A stretch of 55,377 bases of DNA, from the NCBI GenBank assembly GCA_964443145.1, contig CAYUBS010000006.1, positions 1-55,377 on the forward strand, in the 5' to 3' direction. Source of the stretch: JAHEFT01 sp964443145 (lineage in GTDB: Bacteria > Pseudomonadota > Gammaproteobacteria > Xanthomonadales > SZUA-36). The notes under the pieces were generated by a model. That model worked only from the letters and a program-made list of their open reading frames with translations. It was not told the DNA's origin and made no database searches. Of the stretch, positions 27,668 through 35,935 are shown one piece after another. How positions within the stretch are numbered: the stretch's first letter is position 1; each line of letters begins with the position of its first letter. The translations under genes and the position numbers were made by a program.

Positions 27668-27693
27668 TGACAGTTTATGGTCATAAAGTGTCA
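27668..27693. promoter_or_regulatory. 26-bp palindrome between alkB and the AraC-type regulator
   Basis: The two half-sites read TGACAGTTTATG and CATAAAGTGTCA around a central GT; 22 of 26 positions are symmetric. The site lies 12 bases before the regulator ATG and 45 bases before the alkB start. It overlaps a TTGACA hexamer (27667-27672) on the plus strand. It is the natural operator for the AraC-type regulator acting on alkB and on itself. Confidence 0.6.
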
Positions 27694-27705
27694 TATATAT
27701 AAAAT

Positions 27706-28731
27706 ATGAGCTTTAAAGACCATTCCCGGCACTGGCGAATGCCCGCTGCTTATCTGAAAGTCTTTCTTCAACATGCTGCCTCAGAGCAGTTGAATGTCGA
27801 GGGCTTGCTGTCCGGAACCGGCGTGCAATATGACCAGATAATGCAAAGTGACGGTAGCGTCAGTTTCCTCGAAATGCGGCAGGTGCTGGCCAACGTAACC
27901 CGCACCCTGGGGCCGGGCTGGCACTTGTCGCTGGCGCAACGGCTGACCGTTGCATCACACGGCCCACTGGGCTTCGCTGCGGTGACGGCCCCCGATCTGC
28001 GCGCGGCTGTTGATGTCCTGCTGAGGTTTACCGGTATCCGCGGGCCGTTTCTCTGGCTGGCCGGAACCGTAGAAAATGACCGCTTCGTGATCCGCCTCTA
28101 CGAAACAACCCAAATGGAAGAAGAGCGCCAGTCACTGGTAGAACTCGCTTTGCTGGCCATGCAGAATTTGCTCGAAAAGCCCCTGGGCCGTGAACTCAGC
28201 GATGCCCGCCTGACCCTCGCCTACCCCCAACCCGGTTACGTTGCACAACTTGAACACGCTTTTCACGCGCAGCTGGAATTCAGTGCCAGTGGCCACCAAC
28301 TGAGCTTTCCTGCCAAACTGCTGGACGAACCCTGTGTATTGCATGATGAGGCCATGCACCGGTACTTGCTGATGCGCTGCGAAGAAGACTTGCGGGCCGT
28401 TTCAGGATTTCTGCCGGCTGAAATTGCGGTGCGCCAGGCCCTGCTGGCGCGACCGGACGAGCTGCCCAGCCTGAAAAGCATTGCTGCCGGACAGCATGTT
28501 TCACCACGCACACTGATCCGGAGACTAAAAAGAGGTGGAACTTCTTATAACGCGATACTGGAGGATGTCCGCAAGACACTCGCGGTCGATTATCTGTTGC
28601 GCTCAGACCTGAGCGTCAACCGAATCGGTTACCGACTGGGTTACCAGGACCCATCGAATTTCGGCCGGGCATTTCGCGGATGGTTCAGGGTGTCACCCGG
28701 CCGTTACCGGGTGGACCATCTGAAATCCTGA
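27706..28731 (+). CDS. AraC-family transcriptional regulator
   Basis: A 341-residue regulator. The N-terminal 190 residues match the 'arabinose-binding domain' found in OruR/ArgR-type AraC proteins (LGPGWHLSLAQRLTVASHGPLG). The C-terminus carries the two helix-turn-helices: SIAAGQHVSPRTLIRRLKR and RIGYRLGYQDPSNFGRAF, ending SPGRYR. Orientation and the shared palindrome make it the likely alkane-responsive regulator of alkB. It ends 25 bases before the convergent lbpA. Confidence 0.88.
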   Translation: MSFKDHSRHWRMPAAYLKVFLQHAASEQLNVEGLLSGTGVQYDQIMQSDGSVSFLEMRQVLANVTRTLGPGWHLSLAQRLTVASHGPLGFAAVTAPDLRAAVDVLLRFTGIRGPFLWLAGTVENDRFVIRLYETTQMEEERQSLVELALLAMQNLLEKPLGRELSDARLTLAYPQPGYVAQLEHAFHAQLEFSASGHQLSFPAKLLDEPCVLHDEAMHRYLLMRCEEDLRAVSGFLPAEIAVRQALLARPDELPSLKSIAAGQHVSPRTLIRRLKRGGTSYNAILEDVRKTLAVDYLLRSDLSVNRIGYRLGYQDPSNFGRAFRGWFRVSPGRYRVDHLKS

Positions 28732-28756
28732 GTCACCCGCCAGGCGGGCTCCCATA

Positions 28757-29194
28757 CTAGCCGCAGCCTTCGAAGCCTTCCGAGTCCATCTTCGCTTCAT
28801 ACGGACCCGCCACTTCGCTACCCGGAGTCAGGCCGGCTTTTACGCTGTCCCAGTCATCCGGCCTGATCTGAACCATCCATGATTCGTATGGATCAGCGTT
28901 GGCTGCGCTGGGGTTGGTCAGCAGTGCTTCGTTGACGCCAACTACTTCACCACCCGCTGCAGATTTTGCCGGGCCAACCCATTTGCCGGATTCAACCGTG
29001 GCGCAGGACCTGCCAGCACGAACTGACCGGCCGATTTTTTTCGGTGTGAAAGCAACCAGCTGACCAGCCATCGCCGTGGCAATTGACGTCATCCCGATCC
29101 GGACTGTGCCGTCACCTACTTCCGTGAACCATGTGTGGTTGTCTACGTCATACAGCACGTCATCTGGAAGGTTACATCCTCGAACGGTTGGCAT
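28757..29194 (-). CDS. lbpA: Lipoate-binding protein of the sHdr system (GcvH-like)
   Basis: A 145-residue GcvH-like carrier. The lipoyl lysine is K71 in ATVESGKWVGP; the ESGKWVG context is that of LbpA proteins and differs from the ESVKA of glycine-cleavage GcvH. No gcvT or gcvP is nearby, while hdr genes lie directly upstream. In studied sulfur oxidisers LbpA is required for sulfane-sulfur oxidation together with the Hdr-like complex. The last gene of the minus-strand hdr operon, 32 nt after the small Cys-rich protein gene. C64 and the C-terminal C144 are additional thiols. Confidence 0.92.
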   Translation of the reverse strand: MPTVRGCNLPDDVLYDVDNHTWFTEVGDGTVRIGMTSIATAMAGQLVAFTPKKIGRSVRAGRSCATVESGKWVGPAKSAAGGEVVGVNEALLTNPSAANADPYESWMVQIRPDDWDSVKAGLTPGSEVAGPYEAKMDSEGFEGCG

Positions 29195-29226
29195 AGTCAG
29201 GTTCTCCTGGATTAAAGATCTAATTT

Positions 29227-29661
29227 CTACTGGGCATTGCGCTTCGCGTCAACATTTTCCCGCAGGGGTTTTGACGCACAACAGAAATTGCCCAACTGTT
29301 CTGTTTCCATCTTGCCGCTGGTGAACAGATAGAGGTGGTTCGCCACCCATCCCATCATCTTTGCACGTTGAGCCGTTTCTGCGTGATCCGGGTCCAGCGT
29401 TAACAGGTTGTAATGATAGACCAGCTCCCGGCATGTTTCACGGCAGGCATTGAAACTGGGTTCCTTGTCTGCACCCTGGCGGTGTAAAGCGAGAAGGCGA
29501 AAACCTTCGCGCTGGTCCTGGGTCGGCACTTTATCTTTGGCTTTAACCCAGTGCTCCAGGGTTTCTTCGCCAAGAGAGAGCAGCTCTGCCGCATCTGCCG
29601 GTGCCGGTGGCTTGGCAATCAACTCGTCAAGACGCCGGCCAATGTCTTCCAGGCCTGTCAT
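29227..29661 (-). CDS. Small Cys-containing protein of the sHdr operon, function unknown
   Basis: A 144-residue soluble, mostly helical protein that I cannot assign to a family. It has C73-x3-C77 and an adjacent pair C127-C128, four thiols that could bind a metal or carry sulfane sulfur. Its ATG overlaps the hdrB2 stop (ATGA), so its synthesis is coupled to HdrB2, and lbpA follows. That position suggests a partner of HdrB2 or LbpA. Confidence 0.75.
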   Translation of the reverse strand: MTGLEDIGRRLDELIAKPPAPADAAELLSLGEETLEHWVKAKDKVPTQDQREGFRLLALHRQGADKEPSFNACRETCRELVYHYNLLTLDPDHAETAQRAKMMGWVANHLYLFTSGKMETEQLGNFCCASKPLRENVDAKRNAQ

Positions 29662-30608
29662 ACCAGTCCCTTTTTCTTCACGAAATCGAAAGAATCCGAA
29701 ACATTCTCGTGCAGGCCGACTTTCTTGGGCGTCAGACCCATGGCCATACCCAGCAACTGGGTGAAATAGATGATCTTCACATTGGTCTTGATACCCAGTG
29801 TTTTTTCCGCACGAATCTGGTGCATTTCCAGTCCGCTATGGCAGGTCGGGCACTCCGTGGCGATCACTTCGGCTCCGGCCGCCTCGGCTGTTTGCAGAAT
29901 ATTGCTGACCAGACGCGTTGAGGTATCACTGTCAGAAAGAGTATGTGCCCCACCACAGCAGGCCGTTTTCAATGGGAAATCCACATTCTCAGCACCGGCT
30001 GCTTCCAACAGGTCATCCATGAAATGGGGTTTGAAGGTAGACTCCGTTCCCGGCCCGGCGTCCTTCTCCGGAAATATATGACGCGGCCTGGTGTACATAC
30101 AGCCGTAGTAGTTCGCGATCTTGATCCCTTCCAGGGAATTTTTGACCCGTTCTTTGAGCCCTTCTTCACCTATGGTTTCTTTCACCCAATCCAATGCATG
30201 GATGGTTTCCACCTGACCGGCCTGATAGGTTTCGTGCCCCGCCTTTTTCGACAACTGATCCACTACCTCTGCGCTTTTCTCATCGTTTTCGAGATCGTAT
30301 TCGGCTTTTTTCAGGTTGTGGTAGCAACCGTTGCAGGGCGCCATCACCACGTCCATGTTCATCTTGTTGGCGGCGATCGACATTACGCGGGAAGACAGGT
30401 AGGTCTGGATTTTTGGATCGATGTTTTTTACTTCCATCGCGCCGCAACAATTCCAGTTGTCGACTTCCTTCAGCTTCAGGCCCAGCTCTTCACCCAGGGC
30501 CTTGGTCGAGCGGTTATAGGCATGGCCTGTACCCTCAAGCGCACAGCCGGGGTAATAGGCCACCTCCTGGTACTTTTCTTTTTTCGACTTCGTTTTCTGC
30601 TCGGACAT
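29658..30608 (-). CDS. hdrB2: sHdr complex subunit HdrB2
   Basis: A 316-residue HdrB-like protein with two CCG domains. The first has YYPGC, NWNCCGAME and APCNGCYHNL; the second has YYGCMYTRP, TACCGGAHTL and ECPTCHSGLE. In HdrB these cysteines hold noncubane [4Fe-4S] clusters at the heterodisulfide site. It belongs to the cytoplasmic complex that oxidises protein-bound sulfane sulfur to sulfite (family knowledge). It lies 25 nt after hdrC2. Confidence 0.93.
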   Translation of the reverse strand: MSEQKTKSKKEKYQEVAYYPGCALEGTGHAYNRSTKALGEELGLKLKEVDNWNCCGAMEVKNIDPKIQTYLSSRVMSIAANKMNMDVVMAPCNGCYHNLKKAEYDLENDEKSAEVVDQLSKKAGHETYQAGQVETIHALDWVKETIGEEGLKERVKNSLEGIKIANYYGCMYTRPRHIFPEKDAGPGTESTFKPHFMDDLLEAAGAENVDFPLKTACCGGAHTLSDSDTSTRLVSNILQTAEAAGAEVIATECPTCHSGLEMHQIRAEKTLGIKTNVKIIYFTQLLGMAMGLTPKKVGLHENVSDSFDFVKKKGLV

Positions 30609-30633
30609 AAGTTAATTCCTGCTTACGGGGCGC

Positions 30634-31413
30634 CTACTTGGCTGCTCCGGCTTCCAATTCTGTTTCCGCCATCTTCACCAGGTCGTCGAGACCCAGCGCA
30701 GTGCGATGATGTGCCTCCTGCTCGCCAACGTATTCCTTGATGGCATCACGCGCCCCGGACCAGCCACTGGTCTTTGGCTTGATGAAGTTGGCCAGACCCA
30801 TGCGCGTCATCAGGCCGATCGGCAAATTGCGCAGCATGCGCTTGACCATCTCGATCAGCCAGGGTTGCAACAGATCCTGACCGGTCTGCTTGAAAAATCG
30901 CCTGACCGTGCGCCCGTCTTCGATCTTGCCAGTCTCGATAACCTGTTCGCTGAAAATGTCGTCAAAAATAGTTGAGTGAGAGCGTGGCGTATGGCCCTTC
31001 AACTCCAGCCAGTGCGCGGTTGCTTTCATGACACCTTCCGGGAACACGTCCCGGGGGCAGGCATAGGTGCACTTGTTACACGACACGCACTGCCAGATGA
31101 TGTCCTTGTCGCGCAACAGTTCAGATTCCATGCCCATGCGGATCAGGTAGATCCAGTAACGGGGATTGAAATCTTCATTGATCTCGTTGACCGTGCACGC
31201 GTTAGTGCAGGAACCACACTGCCAGCAACGATGAATGTATTCACCACCCGGCAGTGCAGCAATTTCTTCTTCGATGGCCTCGTTGTAGTCGGTGACTACC
31301 CGGCTCTCGATGAATGTACTCCAGTGACCGGAAACATCCACGCCATCAACTTCGATGTTTTCCTGGACGTGCAGGTTCTCGGGGCGGATCAGGGATTTTT
31401 CATGAATGGGCAT
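30634..31413 (-). CDS. hdrC2: sHdr complex subunit HdrC2
   Basis: A 259-residue iron-sulfur protein. Two [4Fe-4S] motifs are present, CWQCGSCTNAC (63-73) and CVSCNKCTYAC (109-119). It passes electrons between the HdrB2 and HdrA subunits. It starts 3 nt after the preceding gene. The remaining 140 residues are helical and include a long loop without Cys. The end is acidic and short. Confidence 0.92.
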   Translation of the reverse strand: MPIHEKSLIRPENLHVQENIEVDGVDVSGHWSTFIESRVVTDYNEAIEEEIAALPGGEYIHRCWQCGSCTNACTVNEINEDFNPRYWIYLIRMGMESELLRDKDIIWQCVSCNKCTYACPRDVFPEGVMKATAHWLELKGHTPRSHSTIFDDIFSEQVIETGKIEDGRTVRRFFKQTGQDLLQPWLIEMVKRMLRNLPIGLMTRMGLANFIKPKTSGWSGARDAIKEYVGEQEAHHRTALGLDDLVKMAETELEAGAAK

Positions 31414-31416
31414 TGT

Positions 31417-32283
31417 TCAATCCAGCAAATTCTTATCGTCAATCACAAAAGCCTCACCATTAATGGCTTTCAAACGGGTGCGGCCGCTATCGGCATTGAC
31501 ACCATCGAGACCAAGTAGCCGCCTGGTGTGTTCCATCGGGTCACCTGGCGCGGAAAAATCAGCTCGCAGATAAACACCGCCCTGGGCTGCGATGTAGTCT
31601 GCATAAATCTTGGCGCACAACAGGTCTATGTAAAACAACACGTCCCGGAACACCCCGTTATCGCTGAGAAACTGGCTTAGTTCCTCGCGCAGCACCAGGT
31701 AGGTGTCGAAACCATCGGTGACGTTGATCGTAATGTTGTCTACCTGATCGTCAAACCATATTTCCCGGATCACGCCGGTGTTGGCCTTGCGGTCCCACAC
31801 CCAGCGGCTCATCAGCGGGTAACGCTCCGGGTCCACGCTGTGCAGAATCTCGGCAGCCAGGTCGTGGACCCAGCGGTGTTTTTTGTCCTGCGGGAAGCGG
31901 CTGCAAAAAGCAGCCAGTCGCGTGTCCGTGGTGCTGGTGTCTTTGTATCCCTCCAGCAACTGCACGATGGCCTCAACCAGCTCACCATAAGCCGGCTGTT
32001 CAAGGTAAGGGCCGATACGACGGCGCACGCTGGCCATGAATGCACACAGGCCCTTGAAGGTTTCCAGAGGAAGGTCACCGGGATGGCCCTGGCCCAAAGC
32101 CTGTTGAAACATCCGGCTTTTCAGCTTCAGCGCGTCGGTCCAGTACTCAATACCGCCTTGCTCCTCGGTTCCCATGACCACCGTTTCCAGTGCCCGCGTC
32201 AATAGCGGGCCACTGAGATCCAGGTGCGGCCGCTCAATCGTGACCGGAACCTGTGGTTGCGCTGATCTGAAAAATGACGCCAC
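31417..32283 (-). CDS. Conserved hypothetical protein of sHdr clusters (between hdrA and hdrC2)
   Basis: A 288-residue protein that occupies the place of the conserved 'hyp' gene in hdrC1-B1-A-hyp-C2-B2 clusters. It is rich in Trp and acidic residues and has very few cysteines (C83 in GLCAF and others at CSRFP and LLCAK), with no recognisable cofactor motif. The gap to hdrA is 12 nt and to hdrC2 3 nt. It is probably a structural or assembly partner of the complex. Confidence 0.85.
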   Translation of the reverse strand: MASFFRSAQPQVPVTIERPHLDLSGPLLTRALETVVMGTEEQGGIEYWTDALKLKSRMFQQALGQGHPGDLPLETFKGLCAFMASVRRRIGPYLEQPAYGELVEAIVQLLEGYKDTSTTDTRLAAFCSRFPQDKKHRWVHDLAAEILHSVDPERYPLMSRWVWDRKANTGVIREIWFDDQVDNITINVTDGFDTYLVLREELSQFLSDNGVFRDVLFYIDLLCAKIYADYIAAQGGVYLRADFSAPGDPMEHTRRLLGLDGVNADSGRTRLKAINGEAFVIDDKNLLD

Positions 32284-32295
32284 CCGATTAGCCCG

Positions 32296-33345
32296 CTAGC
32301 CGACCAGCCGGGCTGATATCTGGCGTTGTTCCAGCACCGCCATGGCCGCAGCCTTGCCTTGTGCGATGGAATCGTCAATGGTTTCGGGGCCGGTTGCAGC
32401 ACCGGCTACGAAAACCCCCGCCTTGTTGGTCAGCCCTGAAGCGGAATAGCTGCTGGCTTTGTCGATAAAGCCATGCGGCTCCAGGTCGACACCAAAGACG
32501 GAGGACAAATCAGGATTGTCGACATTCGGATCCATGCCAATGGCATGCACAACCAAGTCGAACGGAATCGTAATCGGACGTTTAACCAACGTATCCTCGC
32601 CCTTGACGATCAATTTATCCCCGTTCGAGGTGACCTCCGCAATTCGCGCCTTGATGTACTTGACCTTGAACTCCTCCTGGCTCTTCCAGTAGTACTTGGT
32701 TTCGTAGAGCCCGAAGGTACGGATGTCCATGTAATAGATATAAACATGGCAGTCTGGCAATTCTTCACGGATTTCCATCGCAAGGTTGGCAGATACCGTG
32801 CAGCAAATCTTGGAGCACCATTCGCGACCGATCTGGCGGTCACGCGATCCAACGCACAACAAAATGGCGACACGCTTAGGCTTGCGACCGTCGGACAGGC
32901 AACGTACGCCATTACCCGATGAAATCATTTGCTCCACCTGGGTCGTGGTAACAACGTCGGGATACGTACCGAAACCCCACTCGGGTTTATTGGCAGAATC
33001 GAAATGGGTGAACCCGGTGCACAGTATCGCAGCGGAAACGTCCACTGATTCACCATTGGACAGGGCCGCCGTGAAATTTCCGGCCTCACCTGTAAATGCA
33101 GTGATTGATGCGCCGGTTTTTACTTCCACAAGCTCGTGTTGCGCTGCCCGCTCGACCATGCCACCGATGGCGTCCCTGGCCCATTCGCCCGAAGGAACCA
33201 GTTTGGCATAGCCCTCCAGGATGGGCGCGCCGCCCAGCTTTTCTTCTTTCTCGACCAGGATACAGGCCTGCCCGAAGGTGGCCAGTGAGTGTGCTGCGGC
33301 CAGTCCAGCCGGTCCGCCGCCTACAATAAGGATTGGTTTTGACAT
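32296..33345 (-). CDS. hdrA: sHdr complex subunit HdrA
   Basis: A 349-residue FAD protein, much shorter than methanogen HdrA and of the sulfur-oxidiser type. The FAD site is ILIVGGGPAGLAAAHSL at the N-terminus and a second nucleotide element (GVFVAGAATGPETIDDSIAQG) at the C-terminus; the Cys block CVGSRDRQIGREWCSKICC near 180 can hold an iron-sulfur cluster. It transfers electrons from the sulfur site to an acceptor that is not encoded here. It starts 5 nt after hdrB1. Confidence 0.93.
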   Translation of the reverse strand: MSKPILIVGGGPAGLAAAHSLATFGQACILVEKEEKLGGAPILEGYAKLVPSGEWARDAIGGMVERAAQHELVEVKTGASITAFTGEAGNFTAALSNGESVDVSAAILCTGFTHFDSANKPEWGFGTYPDVVTTTQVEQMISSGNGVRCLSDGRKPKRVAILLCVGSRDRQIGREWCSKICCTVSANLAMEIREELPDCHVYIYYMDIRTFGLYETKYYWKSQEEFKVKYIKARIAEVTSNGDKLIVKGEDTLVKRPITIPFDLVVHAIGMDPNVDNPDLSSVFGVDLEPHGFIDKASSYSASGLTNKAGVFVAGAATGPETIDDSIAQGKAAAMAVLEQRQISARLVG

Positions 33346-33350
33346 GATGC

Positions 33351-34709
33351 TCAGCTCTGTTCAGATTTTTCGAGTTGTTTAACCGGTTCAAATCCGGGCC
33401 CGGAAGTGATCGCGAGACGCGGATCATAAAGACTGTCGTAGTTACCGGCCTCCACTTCTACCAGGTAAGCCTCGAATTCGGCTTTCTTGGCTTGCCAGTC
33501 AATTCCCATCTTTTCCATCAGCGTTTCGGTAGCCGATGCGTGCCAGTGGGATTGAACGATCTTATAAGGGTGTGCCCCGCAGGCCAATGCAGCGAACTGG
33601 ATATCGGCGAGCACCGGCAGGCTGTAGTCTTTGCCGGCAGCCTTACCAATCCACTGGTTCTTGTCCAGCGTGGTGATGCACCCGGTATCGTGGCCGATCA
33701 TGACATCGGAATTGGCTTCTTCCACTGCAACCTTGATCTTGCGGTCGATTGCGAACGAGCGCGTGAATTCACGCTCGGAAATAATGTGGCGAAAGCCGAA
33801 CCCGCAACAGTCATACCAGGTGGAGTAATCGATCACCTGGGTACCCAGGGCCTCCATGATCCCGGTGGATACGGCCACCCGGTTACCACCCAGAATGTTA
33901 TCGTCGTAGATCGCATCCTGCGGAACCATCTTGTACACGTGGCAGGCCGGATGAATAGTTGCGCGAATGTTGCTGACATCAATGGTCTGGCGTTCAGCGA
34001 TGTCACCGCGCATCATGTGCACCCACTCTGAGTAATGCACAATTTCCTCTGGTATCAACAGCTTGCCATCGACCAGACGGCCCAGTTTTCCGAGAATCTT
34101 CTTTACGCTTGCCCGCAACTCCGCTGAGTGCAACAGGTATGCCCGCACTTCTTTATAGTTGCCAAAAGAAGTGCCGCAATGAACCAGCGGGTAGTAATAA
34201 CCGTCCGGTAGCCCCTGGGCGCGGGCGGAAACGTAGGCCTGGTGGAAATTACGCAGGAAGACCGCGGCCAGGCTTTGGATATTGCCGATGCCGGAACCGT
34301 GATAATTCCATGCCGTACAGGACGTCTGGTCGGTCTCGTCCAGGTACTTGATGTCCATTTCGTTCATCAGCCACAGCAGGGAAGCCGGGTAGCCCGGAAT
34401 ATTCCCGCACTGGCCGCATGATTTATGGTGCCAAAGCTGTGTGGTAGGTACCTTCTTGTCCCAGCCATAGATGGTTTTTGCAATCCGTGGCTGGTGTTCA
34501 TCGTTGATCCGGTGAACAACGATCTCGCCATCTTTTTCCAACTCCCACATGGCGTCGCGTACATCTTCCACACGGTCCTTGTTAACCTCCATGGAGCGCT
34601 TGTTGATGACCTGCTCTACCCAGGCCGTAGCGGTTTTCGCATCACCGGGGCTGAGGTTGGAATCGCGCCATTCAGAGCCATGCCCGGTAAAGCGTTCGCC
34701 ATTATTCAT
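33351..34709 (-). CDS. hdrB1: sHdr complex subunit HdrB1
   Basis: A 452-residue HdrB-like protein with CCG-type cysteines: SCGQCGNIPG, CTAWNYHGSG, HCGTSFG, HPACHVYKM and YDCCGFGFRH. I start it at ATG 34709, which has GGAGG nine bases upstream and overlaps the hdrC1 stop by eight bases; the frame is open a further eight codons. It is longer than HdrB2 because of an N-terminal 90-residue extension. It is expected to hold a noncubane cluster at a sulfur-processing site. Confidence 0.92.
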   Translation of the reverse strand: MNNGERFTGHGSEWRDSNLSPGDAKTATAWVEQVINKRSMEVNKDRVEDVRDAMWELEKDGEIVVHRINDEHQPRIAKTIYGWDKKVPTTQLWHHKSCGQCGNIPGYPASLLWLMNEMDIKYLDETDQTSCTAWNYHGSGIGNIQSLAAVFLRNFHQAYVSARAQGLPDGYYYPLVHCGTSFGNYKEVRAYLLHSAELRASVKKILGKLGRLVDGKLLIPEEIVHYSEWVHMMRGDIAERQTIDVSNIRATIHPACHVYKMVPQDAIYDDNILGGNRVAVSTGIMEALGTQVIDYSTWYDCCGFGFRHIISEREFTRSFAIDRKIKVAVEEANSDVMIGHDTGCITTLDKNQWIGKAAGKDYSLPVLADIQFAALACGAHPYKIVQSHWHASATETLMEKMGIDWQAKKAEFEAYLVEVEAGNYDSLYDPRLAITSGPGFEPVKQLEKSEQS

Positions 34710-35445
34710 TTTGCTCTTCCTCCCAGTCTTCAAGGTCTTCGCGTTTTTCGTCCATGATGTCCAGGATCACGTCGTACAGGTTTTCATCAATGGTTTCGAG
34801 TTGCTCAAGGACGCCGGTTTCCTCCCAGATCGTGTACAGCTCGACCGAGGTTTTCAGATTGACCTCCCAGGCGGTGGCCGTGGTGTTCAGCGTCGGCACT
34901 GGAATCGCCTGGCGCAGCACTTTCAGAGGCGCATCGACCTTGGAAATATTCGGTCCCCAATCCGGAAAGCCGTCGGCGTTGATCATGTCCGGAGACAGCT
35001 GGTTACCGGTTGAAATCAACTTCAGCATAACCCTGCTAAAAGGCCGCAATACGTTCTTGGCCGATTCCATCCCGTGCTTAATGGCAGCTTCCCGCATCAA
35101 CATGATCAGGCCACCCGGCGAATTCTCAAACGGGCAACGCGCGGCGCAGGTATAGCACTGGGCGCAGGCCCAGATCTTTTCCTGCATGGCGTCGTAAATA
35201 CCTTCGAGGTTCTCGGTCCACAACAACTGGACAATTTCACGTGGGCTGAAGTCGTAGTAATGAGCGGCCGGACAAGTGGCGGTGCAGATACCGCAGTTCA
35301 GGCATCCGTTGAGCTCATGATCGAACCGGATATCCGCCTGGATGTCCTGGAAGATTTCTTCCATCTCGGCACGGCCGACAACGGGGCTGTCGGAAACCGG
35401 ATCGCCGATGAATTCCTGTATTCTGCTTGAATGCGCGTGCGCCAT
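34702..35445 (-). CDS. hdrC1: sHdr complex subunit HdrC1
   Basis: A 247-residue iron-sulfur protein. [4Fe-4S] motifs are CLNCGICTATC (48-58) and CAQCYTCAARC (about 98-108). The C-terminus is strongly acidic (EDWEEEQNE). AAGGAGAA directly precedes the ATG. It follows dsrE3 by 19 nt and its end overlaps hdrB1, so HdrC1 and HdrB1 are made together. Confidence 0.92.
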   Translation of the reverse strand: MAHAHSSRIQEFIGDPVSDSPVVGRAEMEEIFQDIQADIRFDHELNGCLNCGICTATCPAAHYYDFSPREIVQLLWTENLEGIYDAMQEKIWACAQCYTCAARCPFENSPGGLIMLMREAAIKHGMESAKNVLRPFSRVMLKLISTGNQLSPDMINADGFPDWGPNISKVDAPLKVLRQAIPVPTLNTTATAWEVNLKTSVELYTIWEETGVLEQLETIDENLYDVILDIMDEKREDLEDWEEEQNE

Positions 35446-35464
35446 GGTTCTCCTTTACCGCTGT

Positions 35465-35842
35465 TTAGTAAGTCAATACCTTGCAGTCATCTTCCATTAC
35501 CTGTTCGATCAGGTGTGCACCCCCGACGATACCCGAGCATTCCGGGATCAGGTCATCGGTGGTCATGTCGAACAGATCGAGGTTGGGCGAACAGCAATAA
35601 AATTTCGCGCCGGCTTCATGAGCGTCCTTGATGAAATCATAAACTGACTTGGGTGATCCTTCCTTCACGAACAAGTTCTCAGCCACGCCTTTCTTCATCA
35701 GCCGCCCGGAAGTAGCCGTGCAAATAACATCCACTTCATACTCCATGGCAGCGCCAACCGTCGCCTGGAAAATTGGAGCTCCAAGTTCCTCGCCATTACG
35801 CAGATCTGTATTGGCCATTACGATAATTAATTTCTCTGCCAT
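35465..35842 (-). CDS. dsrE3: DsrE3-type sulfurtransferase/sulfur carrier
   Basis: A 125-residue DsrE/F-fold protein. The adjacent pair C83-C84 in AKFYCCSPN sits at the loop that carries the active Cys in DsrE3 proteins; C41 and C102 are additional. In studied sulfur oxidisers such proteins accept sulfane sulfur and hand it to TusA or the Hdr-like complex. It is the first gene of the hdr operon and has its own predicted promoter in the 93-nt gap upstream. Confidence 0.88.
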   Translation of the reverse strand: MAEKLIIVMANTDLRNGEELGAPIFQATVGAAMEYEVDVICTATSGRLMKKGVAENLFVKEGSPKSVYDFIKDAHEAGAKFYCCSPNLDLFDMTTDDLIPECSGIVGGAHLIEQVMEDDCKVLTY

Positions 35843-35873
35843 TGTTCCAAAGTCCTCTGTTCGTGGATCAGCA

Positions 35874-35903
35874 ATATTACGATAGTCTAATGTAATAATC
35901 CAA
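35874..35903 (-). promoter_or_regulatory. Predicted promoter of the dsrE3-hdr-lbpA operon, with a sulfur-regulon motif between its boxes
   Basis: On the minus strand TTGGAT (35903-35898) and TAATAT (35879-35874) are 18 bases apart, with the -10 box 31 bases before the dsrE3 ATG. The spacer contains TCTAATGTAATAAT (plus strand, 35886-35899), which differs at two of 14 bases from a motif upstream of fadL. A CTAAT/ATTAG pair (35887-35891 and 35905-35909) also frames the -35 box. A repressor here would block the promoter. Confidence 0.42.
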
Positions 35904-35935
35904 TATTAGCTCTAGCTTAACTAAATCAATTGGGT

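Noticed and set aside
27623..27694. Longer N-terminus of AlkB
   Set aside because: It would be encoded by the operator palindrome and promoter region and has no family counterpart; ATG 27622 fits the family start.
28736..28748. GC-rich CCCGCC-A-GGCGGG hairpin between araC and lbpA as a terminator
   Set aside because: With a realistic loop the stem is only about four pairs, and no T-run follows on either strand.
28757..29194. Glycine-cleavage H protein
   Set aside because: The ESGKWVG lipoyl context and the sHdr neighbourhood indicate LbpA; no gcvT or gcvP gene is present.
32296..33345. Methanogen-type HdrABC or electron-bifurcating Hdr
   Set aside because: HdrA is only 349 residues and the operon has duplicated B and C genes with lbpA, dsrE and tusA, the sulfur-oxidiser pattern.
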